Origin: Shewanella sp. ANA-3
GTDB taxonomy: Bacteria > Pseudomonadota > Gammaproteobacteria > Enterobacterales > Shewanellaceae
Length of the DNA stretch: 64,000 nucleotides
Assembly: GCF_000203935.1 (NCBI RefSeq)
Contig: NC_008577.1
Span: forward strand, 3,658,001-3,722,000
Reading direction: 5' to 3'
The notes under the pieces were generated by a model. The model saw only the letters and a program-made list of their open reading frames with translations. It had not been told where the DNA came from and ran no database searches. Shown here in pieces: positions 55,745-63,924 of this stretch. Each line of letters begins with the position of its first letter. Position 1 is the first letter of the stretch. The position numbers and the translations under genes were made by a program.

Positions 55745-56877
55745 GATCTTAACACCACGCCACTGGTGTCCTCCCAACTGATGAACACTTCATCATCCCA
55801 TGTCGCATGGTCGGCACGGCGTTCACGGTTAGTCATACTGCATTGCACAATTTGGCCGTTCTCGAGGCGAATGTAGTACACCGAGATGCCACCTAAGTAG
55901 GCGATATCATGCACTATCCCCTTGGCCCAGTTGTACTCGCCCTCTGGTTGCTCACGGCTAATAATGGTTTTTTCGGGGCGTACCGCTAACCACACATGCT
56001 TTTCTTCGGCACTGGTCGTTACCCCGTAACCCACATAGAAGGGCTGAGCTAAGTCATTGGGTTTAATGATCAGGTGGTCGACTTCGTCCACTTCAATCTC
56101 GCCGCCAAAGAGGTTCACTGAACCGATAAATTCGGCAATCATGCGGCTGTTGGGACTCTCGTAAATGTCCATAGGTGAGCCGGTTTGGGCAATCCAACCG
56201 TCACTCATAATCGAAATTCGGCCCGCCATGGTCATGGCTTCTTCCTGATCATGGGTCACCATCACACAAGTCACGCCAACACGCTCAAGAATTTCAACCA
56301 CTTCTAACTGCATCTGAGTGCGCAGCTTTTTATCCAGTGCGCCCATCGGCTCATCGAGTAGCAATAGCTTAGGACGTTTTGCGAGGGAGCGAGCTAACGC
56401 CACCCGCTGACGCTGACCACCGGAAAGCTGATGCGGCTTACGTTTGCCATATTGCTCCATATGAACCAGTTTGAGCATTTCTTGCACCCTTTGCTCAATT
56501 TCCGCTTTGGGTAACTTATCTTGCTTTAAACCGAAGGCGATATTTTGCGCGACCGTCATATGGGGGAAGAGCGCATAGGATTGGAACATCATGTTGATGG
56601 GACGTTCGTAGGGGGGCAAATCGGTAATATCTTCACCGTCGAGAAAAATCCGCCCAGAGGTTGGTCTTTCGAACCCCGCGAGCATACGCAATAAGGTCGA
56701 CTTACCCGAGCCAGAGCCCCCAAGTAAAGCAAAAATCTCACCTTTATTAATCGTCAATGATACGTCGTCAACCGCGCGAACATCGTCGAACAATTTACTG
56801 ACCCGCTCAATCTTAAGCAGGACTTTTTCTTGCGTCTTTGTAGTGGGTTTGTTGGTGACGCCCGAGGTGCTTGCCAT
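55741..56877 (-). CDS. potG: Putrescine ABC transporter ATP-binding protein PotG
   Basis: A 378-residue ABC ATPase of the PotG/PotA type. It contains Walker A GGSGSGKSTLL, signature LSGGQRQRVAL and Walker B LLLDEPMGALD, followed by a TOBE-like C-terminal region (VRPEKTIISREQPEG). It energises uptake through PotH-PotI. A terminator between potF and potG lets potF be made in excess. It begins 160 bp after potF, with no clear PuuR box directly upstream. Confidence 0.96.
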   Translation of the reverse strand: MASTSGVTNKPTTKTQEKVLLKIERVSKLFDDVRAVDDVSLTINKGEIFALLGGSGSGKSTLLRMLAGFERPTSGRIFLDGEDITDLPPYERPINMMFQSYALFPHMTVAQNIAFGLKQDKLPKAEIEQRVQEMLKLVHMEQYGKRKPHQLSGGQRQRVALARSLAKRPKLLLLDEPMGALDKKLRTQMQLEVVEILERVGVTCVMVTHDQEEAMTMAGRISIMSDGWIAQTGSPMDIYESPNSRMIAEFIGSVNLFGGEIEVDEVDHLIIKPNDLAQPFYVGYGVTTSAEEKHVWLAVRPEKTIISREQPEGEYNWAKGIVHDIAYLGGISVYYIRLENGQIVQCSMTNRERRADHATWDDEVFISWEDTSGVVLRS

Positions 56878-57002
56878 AGTACTTCTCCACCCGAGTATTG
56901 CTGCGACAAGGCGTTCAATACTTGAGATTTACACAATGAATTAATGAATAGAGATAAAATCTGTAGGCCGAATGCTCAAGGAGCAAGCCAATGTCTGCGT
57001 TA

Positions 57003-57029
57003 TTAAAAGGGGCAAGCAATGCTTGCCCC
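57003..57029 (-). terminator. Terminator/attenuator between potF and potG
   Basis: A perfect 9-bp stem (ggggcaagc 57009-57017, gcttgcccc 57021-57029) with a 3-nt loop is followed on the minus strand by TTTTAATA. Confidence 0.85.
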
Positions 57030-57036
57030 ATCTCGA

Positions 57037-58137
57037 TTATTGGCCAGACTTCACTTTGGTCCAGACGCGGGTTAATACACGTTGGATTTTCAATGGACGG
57101 ATTTCGCCAATATACAATTTATCTAACACTTCTTTTGGTGGATAAATCGCAGGGTCATTGCGAATCGCTTCATCAACTAAAGGCTGTGCTGGGTCGTTAG
57201 GGTTAGCATAAGCCACATAGTTAGAGATAGGCGCAATCACTTCAGGACGAAGTAAGTAGTTGATAAGTTTGTGAGCATTTTCAACGTTAGCCGCATCCGC
57301 AGGGATAGCTAACATATCGAACCACAGGTTCGCGCCTTCTTTTGGAATCGAGTAACCAATCTTGTTACCGTTACCCGCTTCATCGGCACGGGCCGCAGCT
57401 TGGAATACGTCACCCGAGAAGCCAAATGCCACACAGATATCGCCATTCGCGAGATCAGAGATATAGCGTGATGAATGGAAATAAGTCACGTAAGGGCGAA
57501 TTTTTTCGAGTAATTCACCTGCTTTTTCATAGTCTTCGGCTTTCGTGCTATTTGGGTCAAGACCTAAGTAGATCATCGCCTGTGGCACCATATCATCGGC
57601 CGAATCCAGCATAGCAAAGCCACACTTAGAGATTTTTTCAGCATATTTTGGGTTAAAGATCAGCTCCATAGAATCAAATGGCGCATCTTCACCCACTGCG
57701 GCTTTCACTTTATCGATGTTGTAACCGATACCATTGGTACCCCAGAGGTAAGGTACGGCATATTGGTTACCCGGATCAGCCTTCTCTAACTGTTTCATTA
57801 GATCGGCGTTGAGGTTTTTAAAGTTGCTGAGTTTAGAGCGGTCTAGCGGCTTGAATGCGCCAGCCTTAATTTGTTTAGCGAGGAAATGGTTAGATGGAAC
57901 CACGATGTCGTAACCACTGCGGCCAGACAGTAACTTGGCTTCCAGCACTTCGTTACTATCAAACACATCGTAAATCACCCGAATGCCCGTTTCTTTCTTG
58001 AAGTTTTCTAAGGTATCTTCCGCGATATAATCAGACCAGTTATATACGCGCACTACTTCTTCAGCTTGGGCAGCAACGCTTGCGAGGGCGCCCGCGGTTA
58101 CTAAAGCCAAAGTCGTCATCTTATTAAATAGCTTCAT
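57037..58137 (-). CDS. potF: Periplasmic putrescine-binding protein PotF
   Basis: From ATG 58137 (AGGAG 6 nt before) this is 366 residues with a signal peptide (MKLFNKMTTLALVTAGALASVAAQA). The mature chain starts EEVVRVYNWSDYIAEDTL, the hallmark of PotD/PotF binding proteins, and contains the PLDRSKLSNFKNLN and SGDVFQAAARADEAG segments. It captures putrescine for PotGHI. The long 5' gap (617 bp) contains an 8-bp hairpin (58159-58181) near the ribosome site. Confidence 0.95.
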   Translation of the reverse strand: MKLFNKMTTLALVTAGALASVAAQAEEVVRVYNWSDYIAEDTLENFKKETGIRVIYDVFDSNEVLEAKLLSGRSGYDIVVPSNHFLAKQIKAGAFKPLDRSKLSNFKNLNADLMKQLEKADPGNQYAVPYLWGTNGIGYNIDKVKAAVGEDAPFDSMELIFNPKYAEKISKCGFAMLDSADDMVPQAMIYLGLDPNSTKAEDYEKAGELLEKIRPYVTYFHSSRYISDLANGDICVAFGFSGDVFQAAARADEAGNGNKIGYSIPKEGANLWFDMLAIPADAANVENAHKLINYLLRPEVIAPISNYVAYANPNDPAQPLVDEAIRNDPAIYPPKEVLDKLYIGEIRPLKIQRVLTRVWTKVKSGQ

Positions 58138-58616
58138 GCTTTCTCCTTTCTCGGGTAGCAGAATTGCCTTTAACAATTCTGAAATTGTGTCACCGACCAT
58201 CTGCTCGGTTATTGTTGTTATTCTCGACCAATGCTACACCTTAAAAACCGCATCGGCAGTCTCTACAGCACCATAATGCCTTCATCTCTAGGTGGCTGCA
58301 ATTGATGGGAGTATCAGATTTCATGCCAAATTTGTCGATTTACACACTTGCATTAACAAGCAGTAAAACAGACTAGATATTTGTACGCCCTACATCTTGC
58401 AACATTAAGCCAAATGCCTCAAGCCCCTAGAAAAACCGCTGAAACCATCTCAGGAAAAACTCTTTTTAAGCTTAACTAACAGTAAGTTATAAAACGCTTA
58501 TTTCAATCAAATTTATGCACACGTTACCAAGGAATGAAATCATCACTACTCTGACACCATTGAATGGGATTTCAAACTGCCTTGACCTTACTGTAACGCG
58601 TATGCAATTCCTTAAA
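58138..58616. other. Upstream region of potF
   Basis: About 480 bp of AT-rich sequence. An 8-bp inverted repeat (cagaattg 58159-58166, caattctg 58174-58181) lies in the potF leader. No PuuR box, riboswitch or gene was identified. Confidence 0.4.
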
Positions 58617-58625
58617 TTTAAAAGC

Positions 58626-58675
58626 GCTCTGCACCAAAGTTAAGCAAACTTACCAAATTAGTGCAGAGCATTTTT
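58626..58675 (-). terminator. Probable terminator of puuA
   Basis: A 9-bp stem (gctctgcac 58626-58634, gtgcagagc 58661-58669) with a 26-nt loop is followed on the minus strand by gctttt. The long loop makes it moderate evidence. Confidence 0.5.
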
Positions 58676-58754
58676 GCTGATTGTTCAAATATTCCCGCTA
58701 TCTTGACCCTAAATCCGTTAAGGCCGTGACAGTTTTGAACAAAAACAGTGCAAA

Positions 58755-60110
58755 TTACACACTGAGTAACAGGAACTCCCGCTCCCACGAACTCACGACG
58801 CGGCGGAAGTTTTCAAGCTCGGCCTGTTTAACCGCCACAAAGCCGGTGGTAAAGGCTTCACCTAAATATTCCTTACAGGCATCGCTCTCTTCCATCGCCG
58901 CTAAGGCTTCTTCTAAGGTTAACGGCAGGCAATGTGGATTGTTGCTACGGCTTTCGTTCGATTTACCCTGCACTGGTGTCGAAGGTTTTAACCCTTCCAC
59001 CATACCGATGTAACCGCAGAGTAAGCTCGCAGCTATGGCTAAATAGCAGTTCGCATCCGCCCCAGGAATACGGTTTTCAATGCGGCGGTTTTGCGGTGAA
59101 GACTCAGGAATACGCAGACCGCAGGTTCTGTTCTCAACACCCCATTCCAAGTTAACTGGCGCAGAGGTGCCCGGTAAGAAACGGCGGAACGAGTTGGCAT
59201 TAGGCGCCATTAACGGCAAGAGTTCAGGAATAAACTTTTGTAAACCGGCGATATAGCTTAGGAATAATGGGCTTTGAGTTCCGTCTTCATTAGTGAAGAT
59301 GTTTTTGCCCGTTTCCTTATTAATCACGCTTTGATGAATGTGCATGGCACTGCCTGGCTCATCGGTGACAGGTTTAGCCATAAAGGTGGCGCACACATTG
59401 TGCTTTAACGCCGCCTCACGCAGGGTACGCTTGAATACAAACACCTGATCCGCAAGAGATAATGGATTACCGTGGCTGAAGTTAATCTCCATTTGCGCTG
59501 GACCGTCTTCGTGGATCAGCGTATCGATATCTAAACCTTGCAGCTCGCACCAGTCATACATATCTTCAAAAAGCGGGTCGTATTCGTTAGCCGCATCAAT
59601 CGAGAAAGACTGACGTCCCGCTTCCGGTCTGCCCGAGCGACCAATAGGTGGCTTAAGGGGTAAATCGTGGTCATCGCTACGGCTGGTGAGATAAAACTCC
59701 ATCTCAGGTGCAATGACTGGCTCCCAGCCTTTTTGCTCGTATAGCGAAAGCACTTTTTTCAACACGTTACGTGGTGATAGTTCGATGGGATTGCCCATTC
59801 TGTCGTAGCAATCGTGGATCACTTGCGCCGTCGCTTCAATGGTCCAAGGCAGCATAAACACCGCATTTTCATCGGGGACACAGACAAAATCGATATCCGC
59901 ATCGTCGAGTAAGCTGTAATAAATATCATCGTCGACAAAGTCACCGGTCACGGTTTGCAGCAACACGCTTTCGGGCAAGCGCATGCCTTTTTCGTCGAGG
60001 AACTTATCCACTGGGGCAATTTTTCCGCGGGCGATACCTGTCATATCGCTGATAACACATTCGACTTCTGTGATTTTTCGTTCTTTTAAAAAAGCGATTA
60101 GCTTATTCAT
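58755..60110 (-). CDS. puuA: Gamma-glutamylputrescine synthetase
   Basis: A glutamine-synthetase-family ligase joining glutamate to putrescine with ATP. The 451 residues contain APEMEFYL, EDGPAQMEINFSHG, MHIHQSV and NSFRRFLPG, matching the GS active-site blocks but with the shorter PuuA form. It starts 1 nt after the puuD stop, so the two are coupled. Context (PotF, PuuB, PuuD) supports putrescine rather than ammonia as acceptor. Confidence 0.93.
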   Translation of the reverse strand: MNKLIAFLKERKITEVECVISDMTGIARGKIAPVDKFLDEKGMRLPESVLLQTVTGDFVDDDIYYSLLDDADIDFVCVPDENAVFMLPWTIEATAQVIHDCYDRMGNPIELSPRNVLKKVLSLYEQKGWEPVIAPEMEFYLTSRSDDHDLPLKPPIGRSGRPEAGRQSFSIDAANEYDPLFEDMYDWCELQGLDIDTLIHEDGPAQMEINFSHGNPLSLADQVFVFKRTLREAALKHNVCATFMAKPVTDEPGSAMHIHQSVINKETGKNIFTNEDGTQSPLFLSYIAGLQKFIPELLPLMAPNANSFRRFLPGTSAPVNLEWGVENRTCGLRIPESSPQNRRIENRIPGADANCYLAIAASLLCGYIGMVEGLKPSTPVQGKSNESRSNNPHCLPLTLEEALAAMEESDACKEYLGEAFTTGFVAVKQAELENFRRVVSSWEREFLLLSV

Positions 60111-60111
60111 T

Positions 60112-60873
60112 TTATTTCACTCGAGTTGTAGCCCTACGACGGCACGCATCACCAAAGGCATTGAATATAGAGAGGAAAAATGGGTTTTCACTCACCTTCC
60201 ATTCAGGATGCCATTGCACACCTAGGGCAAATTCATTTGTGTCTATAACGGAGAAGGCCTCCACTAGACCATCTGGAGCATAAGCTTCTGGCCGCAACCC
60301 AATCCCAAGACGCTCCACGCCCTGAGTATGTACAGAGTTTACCTCTGCCGAGTTACGGCCCCAGGCCTCGTAAATGACCCCCCCAGGCTCCACAGTGATA
60401 CTGTGGGATGGCCCATATTGCACCTCTAACGAGGCCTCTTTATCTTCTCTGTGTTCAATAAAACCGCCCACTTCGTGCAACTTCTGATGCAAACTGCCAC
60501 CAAACGCCACGTTCATCTCTTGAAAGCCACGACAAATCCCAAGCACAGGCACACCCGCCGCAATGGCCGCACGGATGAGCGGTAAGGTGGTGGCATCGCG
60601 TTTGGGATCGTGGTGAGTACCGACTTCACTCGGTTCACCCGCATAGAGATGGGGTTCAACATTCGAAGGCGAACCGGTAAAGAGAATGCCATCGAGACTT
60701 GCCAGAATCGCCTCTATAGGTTGTTCAGCACCTAATGAGGGGATCACCAAGGGCCAGCCCTTAGCACCATTCACTACACCTAAGAGGTATTTTTCACCAA
60801 CAATATTAAAGGGATGTGATCCCAATTGTTGATTACACGCAATAACACCAATAAGGGGCAACTCGACAGACAT
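60112..60873 (-). CDS. puuD: Gamma-glutamyl-gamma-aminobutyrate hydrolase
   Basis: A class I glutamine-amidotransferase-fold hydrolase that frees GABA and glutamate from gamma-Glu-GABA. In 253 residues the catalytic Cys114 (GICRGFQEMN), His222 and Glu224 (WHPEW) are visible. It heads the puuD-puuA unit and lies beneath two ATGAACAT-type boxes at 60901-60931, so it is the clearest PuuR target here. Confidence 0.95.
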   Translation of the reverse strand: MSVELPLIGVIACNQQLGSHPFNIVGEKYLLGVVNGAKGWPLVIPSLGAEQPIEAILASLDGILFTGSPSNVEPHLYAGEPSEVGTHHDPKRDATTLPLIRAAIAAGVPVLGICRGFQEMNVAFGGSLHQKLHEVGGFIEHREDKEASLEVQYGPSHSITVEPGGVIYEAWGRNSAEVNSVHTQGVERLGIGLRPEAYAPDGLVEAFSVIDTNEFALGVQWHPEWKVSENPFFLSIFNAFGDACRRRATTRVK

Positions 60874-60900
60874 AACTCACCTTCACCTTGAATGACTGCA

Positions 60901-60931
60901 TAATGAACATGTTAAGTTTTAATGTTCATTT
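60901..60931. promoter_or_regulatory. Paired PuuR-like operators before puuD
   Basis: AATGAACAT (60902-60910) and its inverted copy ATGTTCATT (60922-60930), separated by 11 bp, lie 29-58 bp upstream of puuD. Their centres are about two helical turns apart. Confidence 0.65.
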
Positions 60932-61134
60932 TTTCACACAGTACACCGAATTTTAACCTCAGGCAAGAGGTTAAACACTTGTTAATGATCGTTTAGTTGC
61001 AAGACAGTATTTTGGGATGTAATACAGGAAATTAGGGGGTGTTGTGTTGCCTAAGGGTAACAGAATCGGCTTATAGCGGTTGTTTTGGATGAAAATCAGG
61101 CAAAGATAAACAGCGCTGATTTAGGTTCATTTGA

Positions 61135-61165
61135 AAAATATTATTTACACTTTGAATAATATTTT
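61135..61165. repeat. AT-only 11-bp inverted repeat
   Basis: aaaatattatt (61135-61145) and aataatatttt (61155-61165) are perfect inverted copies with a 9-bp spacer. They lie in the 403-bp gap between puuR and puuD. Confidence 0.6.
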
Positions 61166-61276
61166 GTAATCCAAAGCCAATTTGAGATGAGGTTGATAAG
61201 GGGAAATGTCAGGATTGCGCCATCCTAGACAACCTAGGACAGCGCTATACGATTAGCTATGTGACTGGCTATGCGA

Positions 61277-61834
61277 TTAGAAATTAGCAGGTGTTGTTGC
61301 ACTGACCAATCGACAGGGTTCATCGAAAGGGTTACGAAATCTATGGGGTAACTCACTGTTAAAGTAGTAACTATCACCCGCTTCTAAGATATATACCTCG
61401 TCGCCAACGGTCAGTTCGAATTTGCCTTCGATCACCATGGCCGCCTCTTCACCTTCGTGTTTCAGCATTTCCTCGCCCGTATCCGAACCCGGTGGATAGG
61501 TTTCACTCATCACAGACATGGCACGATTGGGAAAGTCGCGGCCAATCAACTTAAATTCTAACGGCCCAGTACCTATATCGAGGAGTTCATCGGAGCGATA
61601 AACCACTTTTTGCTCACTCTCAATCGAGGCTTCAATCGAGAAAAAATCCACTAAAGACATAGGGATACCCGACAATACCTTTTTCAAAGAACTGACGGAT
61701 GGGCTAACACTGTTTTTTTCGATCATTGAAATCGTACTGTTAGTCACACCAGCACGCTTAGCCAGCTCCCGCTGGGATAAGCCTTTCATTTTTCGAACAG
61801 TTCTGAGACTGGCTCCAATATCCAAATTTCGCAT
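61277..61834 (-). CDS. puuR: PuuR-type transcriptional regulator
   Basis: A 185-residue regulator from ATG 61834. The N-terminal helix-turn-helix (SLRTVRKMKGLSQRELAKRA ... TNSTISMIEKN) is of the XRE type, and the C-terminal half is a cupin (EEMLKHEGEEAAMVIEGKF). Length equals E. coli PuuR (185). It represses putrescine-use genes in E. coli and is relieved by putrescine. An upstream frame to 61903 is not supported. It is divergent from a second PuuB-like oxidase gene. Confidence 0.9.
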   Translation of the reverse strand: MRNLDIGASLRTVRKMKGLSQRELAKRAGVTNSTISMIEKNSVSPSVSSLKKVLSGIPMSLVDFFSIEASIESEQKVVYRSDELLDIGTGPLEFKLIGRDFPNRAMSVMSETYPPGSDTGEEMLKHEGEEAAMVIEGKFELTVGDEVYILEAGDSYYFNSELPHRFRNPFDEPCRLVSATTPANF

Positions 61835-61950
61835 CTCCCCAAAGGATCGGTTGCCCCGATAGATGAAGAACAGGTTGTTCAGGATAAACATCATCCCAAA
61901 CACATTTTAGCCCTAAAAGCGTGAGTTTAATCGCTTCCGTTGTATTCTAT

Positions 61951-61986
61951 CTAAAAAGTGTGTTAAATAAAATGCACACTTTTTAG
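61951..61986. promoter_or_regulatory. 12-bp inverted repeat between puuR and the PuuB-like oxidase gene
   Basis: ctaaaaagtgtg (61951-61962) and cacactttttag (61975-61986) are perfect inverted copies with a 12-bp spacer. A third, half-like element aaaagtgtga follows at 61997-62005, itself part of ATCACA-N4-TGTGAT. The arms differ from the ATGAACAT boxes of the other puu genes. Confidence 0.6.
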
Positions 61987-62059
61987 CAGTATCACAAAAG
62001 TGTGATGAGTATACTGGGACAAGCCCAATTTACAATAAAAACAATTTTTTGGAGCTCAA

Positions 62060-63367
62060 ATGACCACCAAACCTCCCGTTCATAGTGAACAATATCCCCA
62101 GTCTTATTATGTTGATACTGCAAAAGAAATTTACGCCCATCCCCAACTTGAGGGCAAGGTAAGCACCGACGTATGCATTATCGGCGGGGGGTTCAGCGGT
62201 ATTAACACGGCTATCGAACTGCGGCAAAAGGGCCTAAACGTGGTGCTACTCGAGGCCAAGCGCATAGGCTGGGGCGCCTCAGGGCGTAATGGTGGCGAGC
62301 TGATCCGCGGTATTGGCCATGATCCTGCGCAATTTATCAATGAGATAGGCCAAGAAGGTGTGAGCGCCATTGAACAGATGGGCTTTGAGGCGGTAGAGAT
62401 TGTACGAAATCGGATACAGACACATCACATCGATTGCGACTTACAAATGGGCTATTGCGATTTGGCGGTTAAACCTCGGCATATGCTCGAACTAGAACAA
62501 GAGTTCGACCACCTTAAGCGCCTTGGATATCAGCATGAAATCAAGTTATTAACTCAGTCTCAGCTCGGAGAAGTTATCGGCTCAGACTTTTACCAAGGCG
62601 CCCTAGTCGACATGGGCAGCGGTCATTTACATCCGCTGAATTTGGCCTTGGGCGAGGCTCGTGTTGCCCGAGACTTGGGCGCTCAATTATTTGAATACAG
62701 CGCCGCAGAAAAGATTATTCCTAGGGATAAACCGCGAGTATTAACGGCAAAAGGCGAAGTGACTTGCCAATATGTCGTGCTGGCGGGCAACGCTTATATA
62801 GGCCATAAACTGAATAGCTACATCGGCGGTAAAGTGCTGCCCGCAGGGAGCTACTTGCTTGCAACCGAGCCACTGACAGAAGTGCAATGCCAAAGCATTA
62901 TCCCGCAAAATATGGCCTTTGCAGATATGCGAATCGCCTTAGATTACTTTCACTTATCGGCGGATAGACGCTTACTCTTCGGCGGACTTTGTACGTATTC
63001 AGGCAAAGATCCTAAGGATATTGAAGCAGCGCTCAGGCCGAACCTTGAGAAGGTATTCCCACAGTTAAAAGGCGTACGCATAGATTACGAATGGGGCGGC
63101 ATGATAGGCATTGGCGCCAACCGTATGCCGCAAATCGGTCGCCTCCCCGATGCGAGCAATATTTTTTACGCCCAAGCCTATGCAGGCCACGGCGTAAATG
63201 CCACCCATATGGCGGCCAAACTGCTCGCCGAAGCCATTTGTCAGCAGGCGGGATATTTTGATGTATTCGCCAAAATCAAGCATATGACCTTCCCCGGCGG
63301 CCCCACATTCCGCTCGCCTATGCTGGCTGCGGGTATGCTGTACCACAGGTTTAAGGACTTATTCTGA
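62060..63367 (+). CDS. FAD-dependent oxidoreductase, PuuB/OrdL paralogue
   Basis: A 435-residue DadA-fold flavoprotein with the FAD motif GGGFSG (42-47) and GWGASGRNGGELIRGIGHD, ending HMTFPGGPTFRSPML. It is plainly a paralogue of the oxidase at 52461 (shared HPLNLALGEARA, VVAGNAY-type and FPQLKGV segments) but differs throughout. It is divergent from puuR and shares only their control region. It could act on another gamma-glutamylated or free amine. Its substrate is not determined. Confidence 0.9.
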   Translation: MTTKPPVHSEQYPQSYYVDTAKEIYAHPQLEGKVSTDVCIIGGGFSGINTAIELRQKGLNVVLLEAKRIGWGASGRNGGELIRGIGHDPAQFINEIGQEGVSAIEQMGFEAVEIVRNRIQTHHIDCDLQMGYCDLAVKPRHMLELEQEFDHLKRLGYQHEIKLLTQSQLGEVIGSDFYQGALVDMGSGHLHPLNLALGEARVARDLGAQLFEYSAAEKIIPRDKPRVLTAKGEVTCQYVVLAGNAYIGHKLNSYIGGKVLPAGSYLLATEPLTEVQCQSIIPQNMAFADMRIALDYFHLSADRRLLFGGLCTYSGKDPKDIEAALRPNLEKVFPQLKGVRIDYEWGGMIGIGANRMPQIGRLPDASNIFYAQAYAGHGVNATHMAAKLLAEAICQQAGYFDVFAKIKHMTFPGGPTFRSPMLAAGMLYHRFKDLF

Positions 63368-63376
63368 GGTTTGCCC

Positions 63377-63411
63377 TGTCGTTGGATATGCGAGCAAGCT
63401 ATCCAACGACA
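63377..63411. other. Hairpin in convergent gap
   Basis: tgtcgttggata (63377-63388) and tatccaacgaca (63400-63411) form a perfect 12-bp stem with an 11-nt loop. It fills the 44-bp gap between convergent genes but has no T-run on either strand. Confidence 0.6.
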
Positions 63412-63924
63412 CTAAATGGCGCGAGCCAATTTAATCCGCCTACGGCGCCTTGACCACAGAATAAAAGGCAGCGAGCCAAGATAATGCACGACTAACGCCA
63501 CCAGCACGCCAAAGCCAATCCCACTGGTGGTTAACGGGATGCCGGGCTTAAAGTTAACTATGGTTTGCTGTAAATATTCATAACGAGCAGGATTGAACAT
63601 ATAGGCGGTTTTCTCGAAGAGATTCCCCTGAGCAAAAGTCTGCATTCCCTGCTGCAGTGCTTGATACAAGTCCAGCGTCTGGCGCTTTTGCTCGGCATCC
63701 GCCCTGACGCTAGGCTCCTCATTTTGCAAATGGCGGGCAATCATGGTTTCTACATCGCCGTAGTGATATTCCTTCGCCGTGGCCTCGTAGCCCTCAACTT
63801 GCCATTGAGTCGAGGTATAGAGCCCCGCCAAAAATTGCTGATAATGATCGGCTAATTGGGGAAGTTGCAGCGCCATCACTAAGATAAAGCCGAAGATCAG
63901 CTTATCAAACAATCGAGTTATCAT
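63412..63924 (-). CDS. DUF2937-type membrane protein
   Basis: A 170-residue protein with an N-terminal helix (LFDKLIFGFILVMALQLPQL) and a second near residue 135-155 (GIGFGVLVALVVHYLGSLPF), ending in a very basic tail (WSRRRRRIKLARAI). The sequence matches what I recall of DUF2937; function is unknown. The stop is next to a hairpin shared with the convergent oxidase gene. Its upstream region runs to the window edge. Confidence 0.8.
   Translation of the reverse strand: MITRLFDKLIFGFILVMALQLPQLADHYQQFLAGLYTSTQWQVEGYEATAKEYHYGDVETMIARHLQNEEPSVRADAEQKRQTLDLYQALQQGMQTFAQGNLFEKTAYMFNPARYEYLQQTIVNFKPGIPLTTSGIGFGVLVALVVHYLGSLPFILWSRRRRRIKLARAI

Noticed and set aside
61991..62006. ATCACA-N4-TGTGAT looks like a CRP site
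   Set aside because: The half-sites are in the reverse order and wrong spacing for TGTGA-N6-TCACA; better read as part of the aaaagtgtg repeat set.
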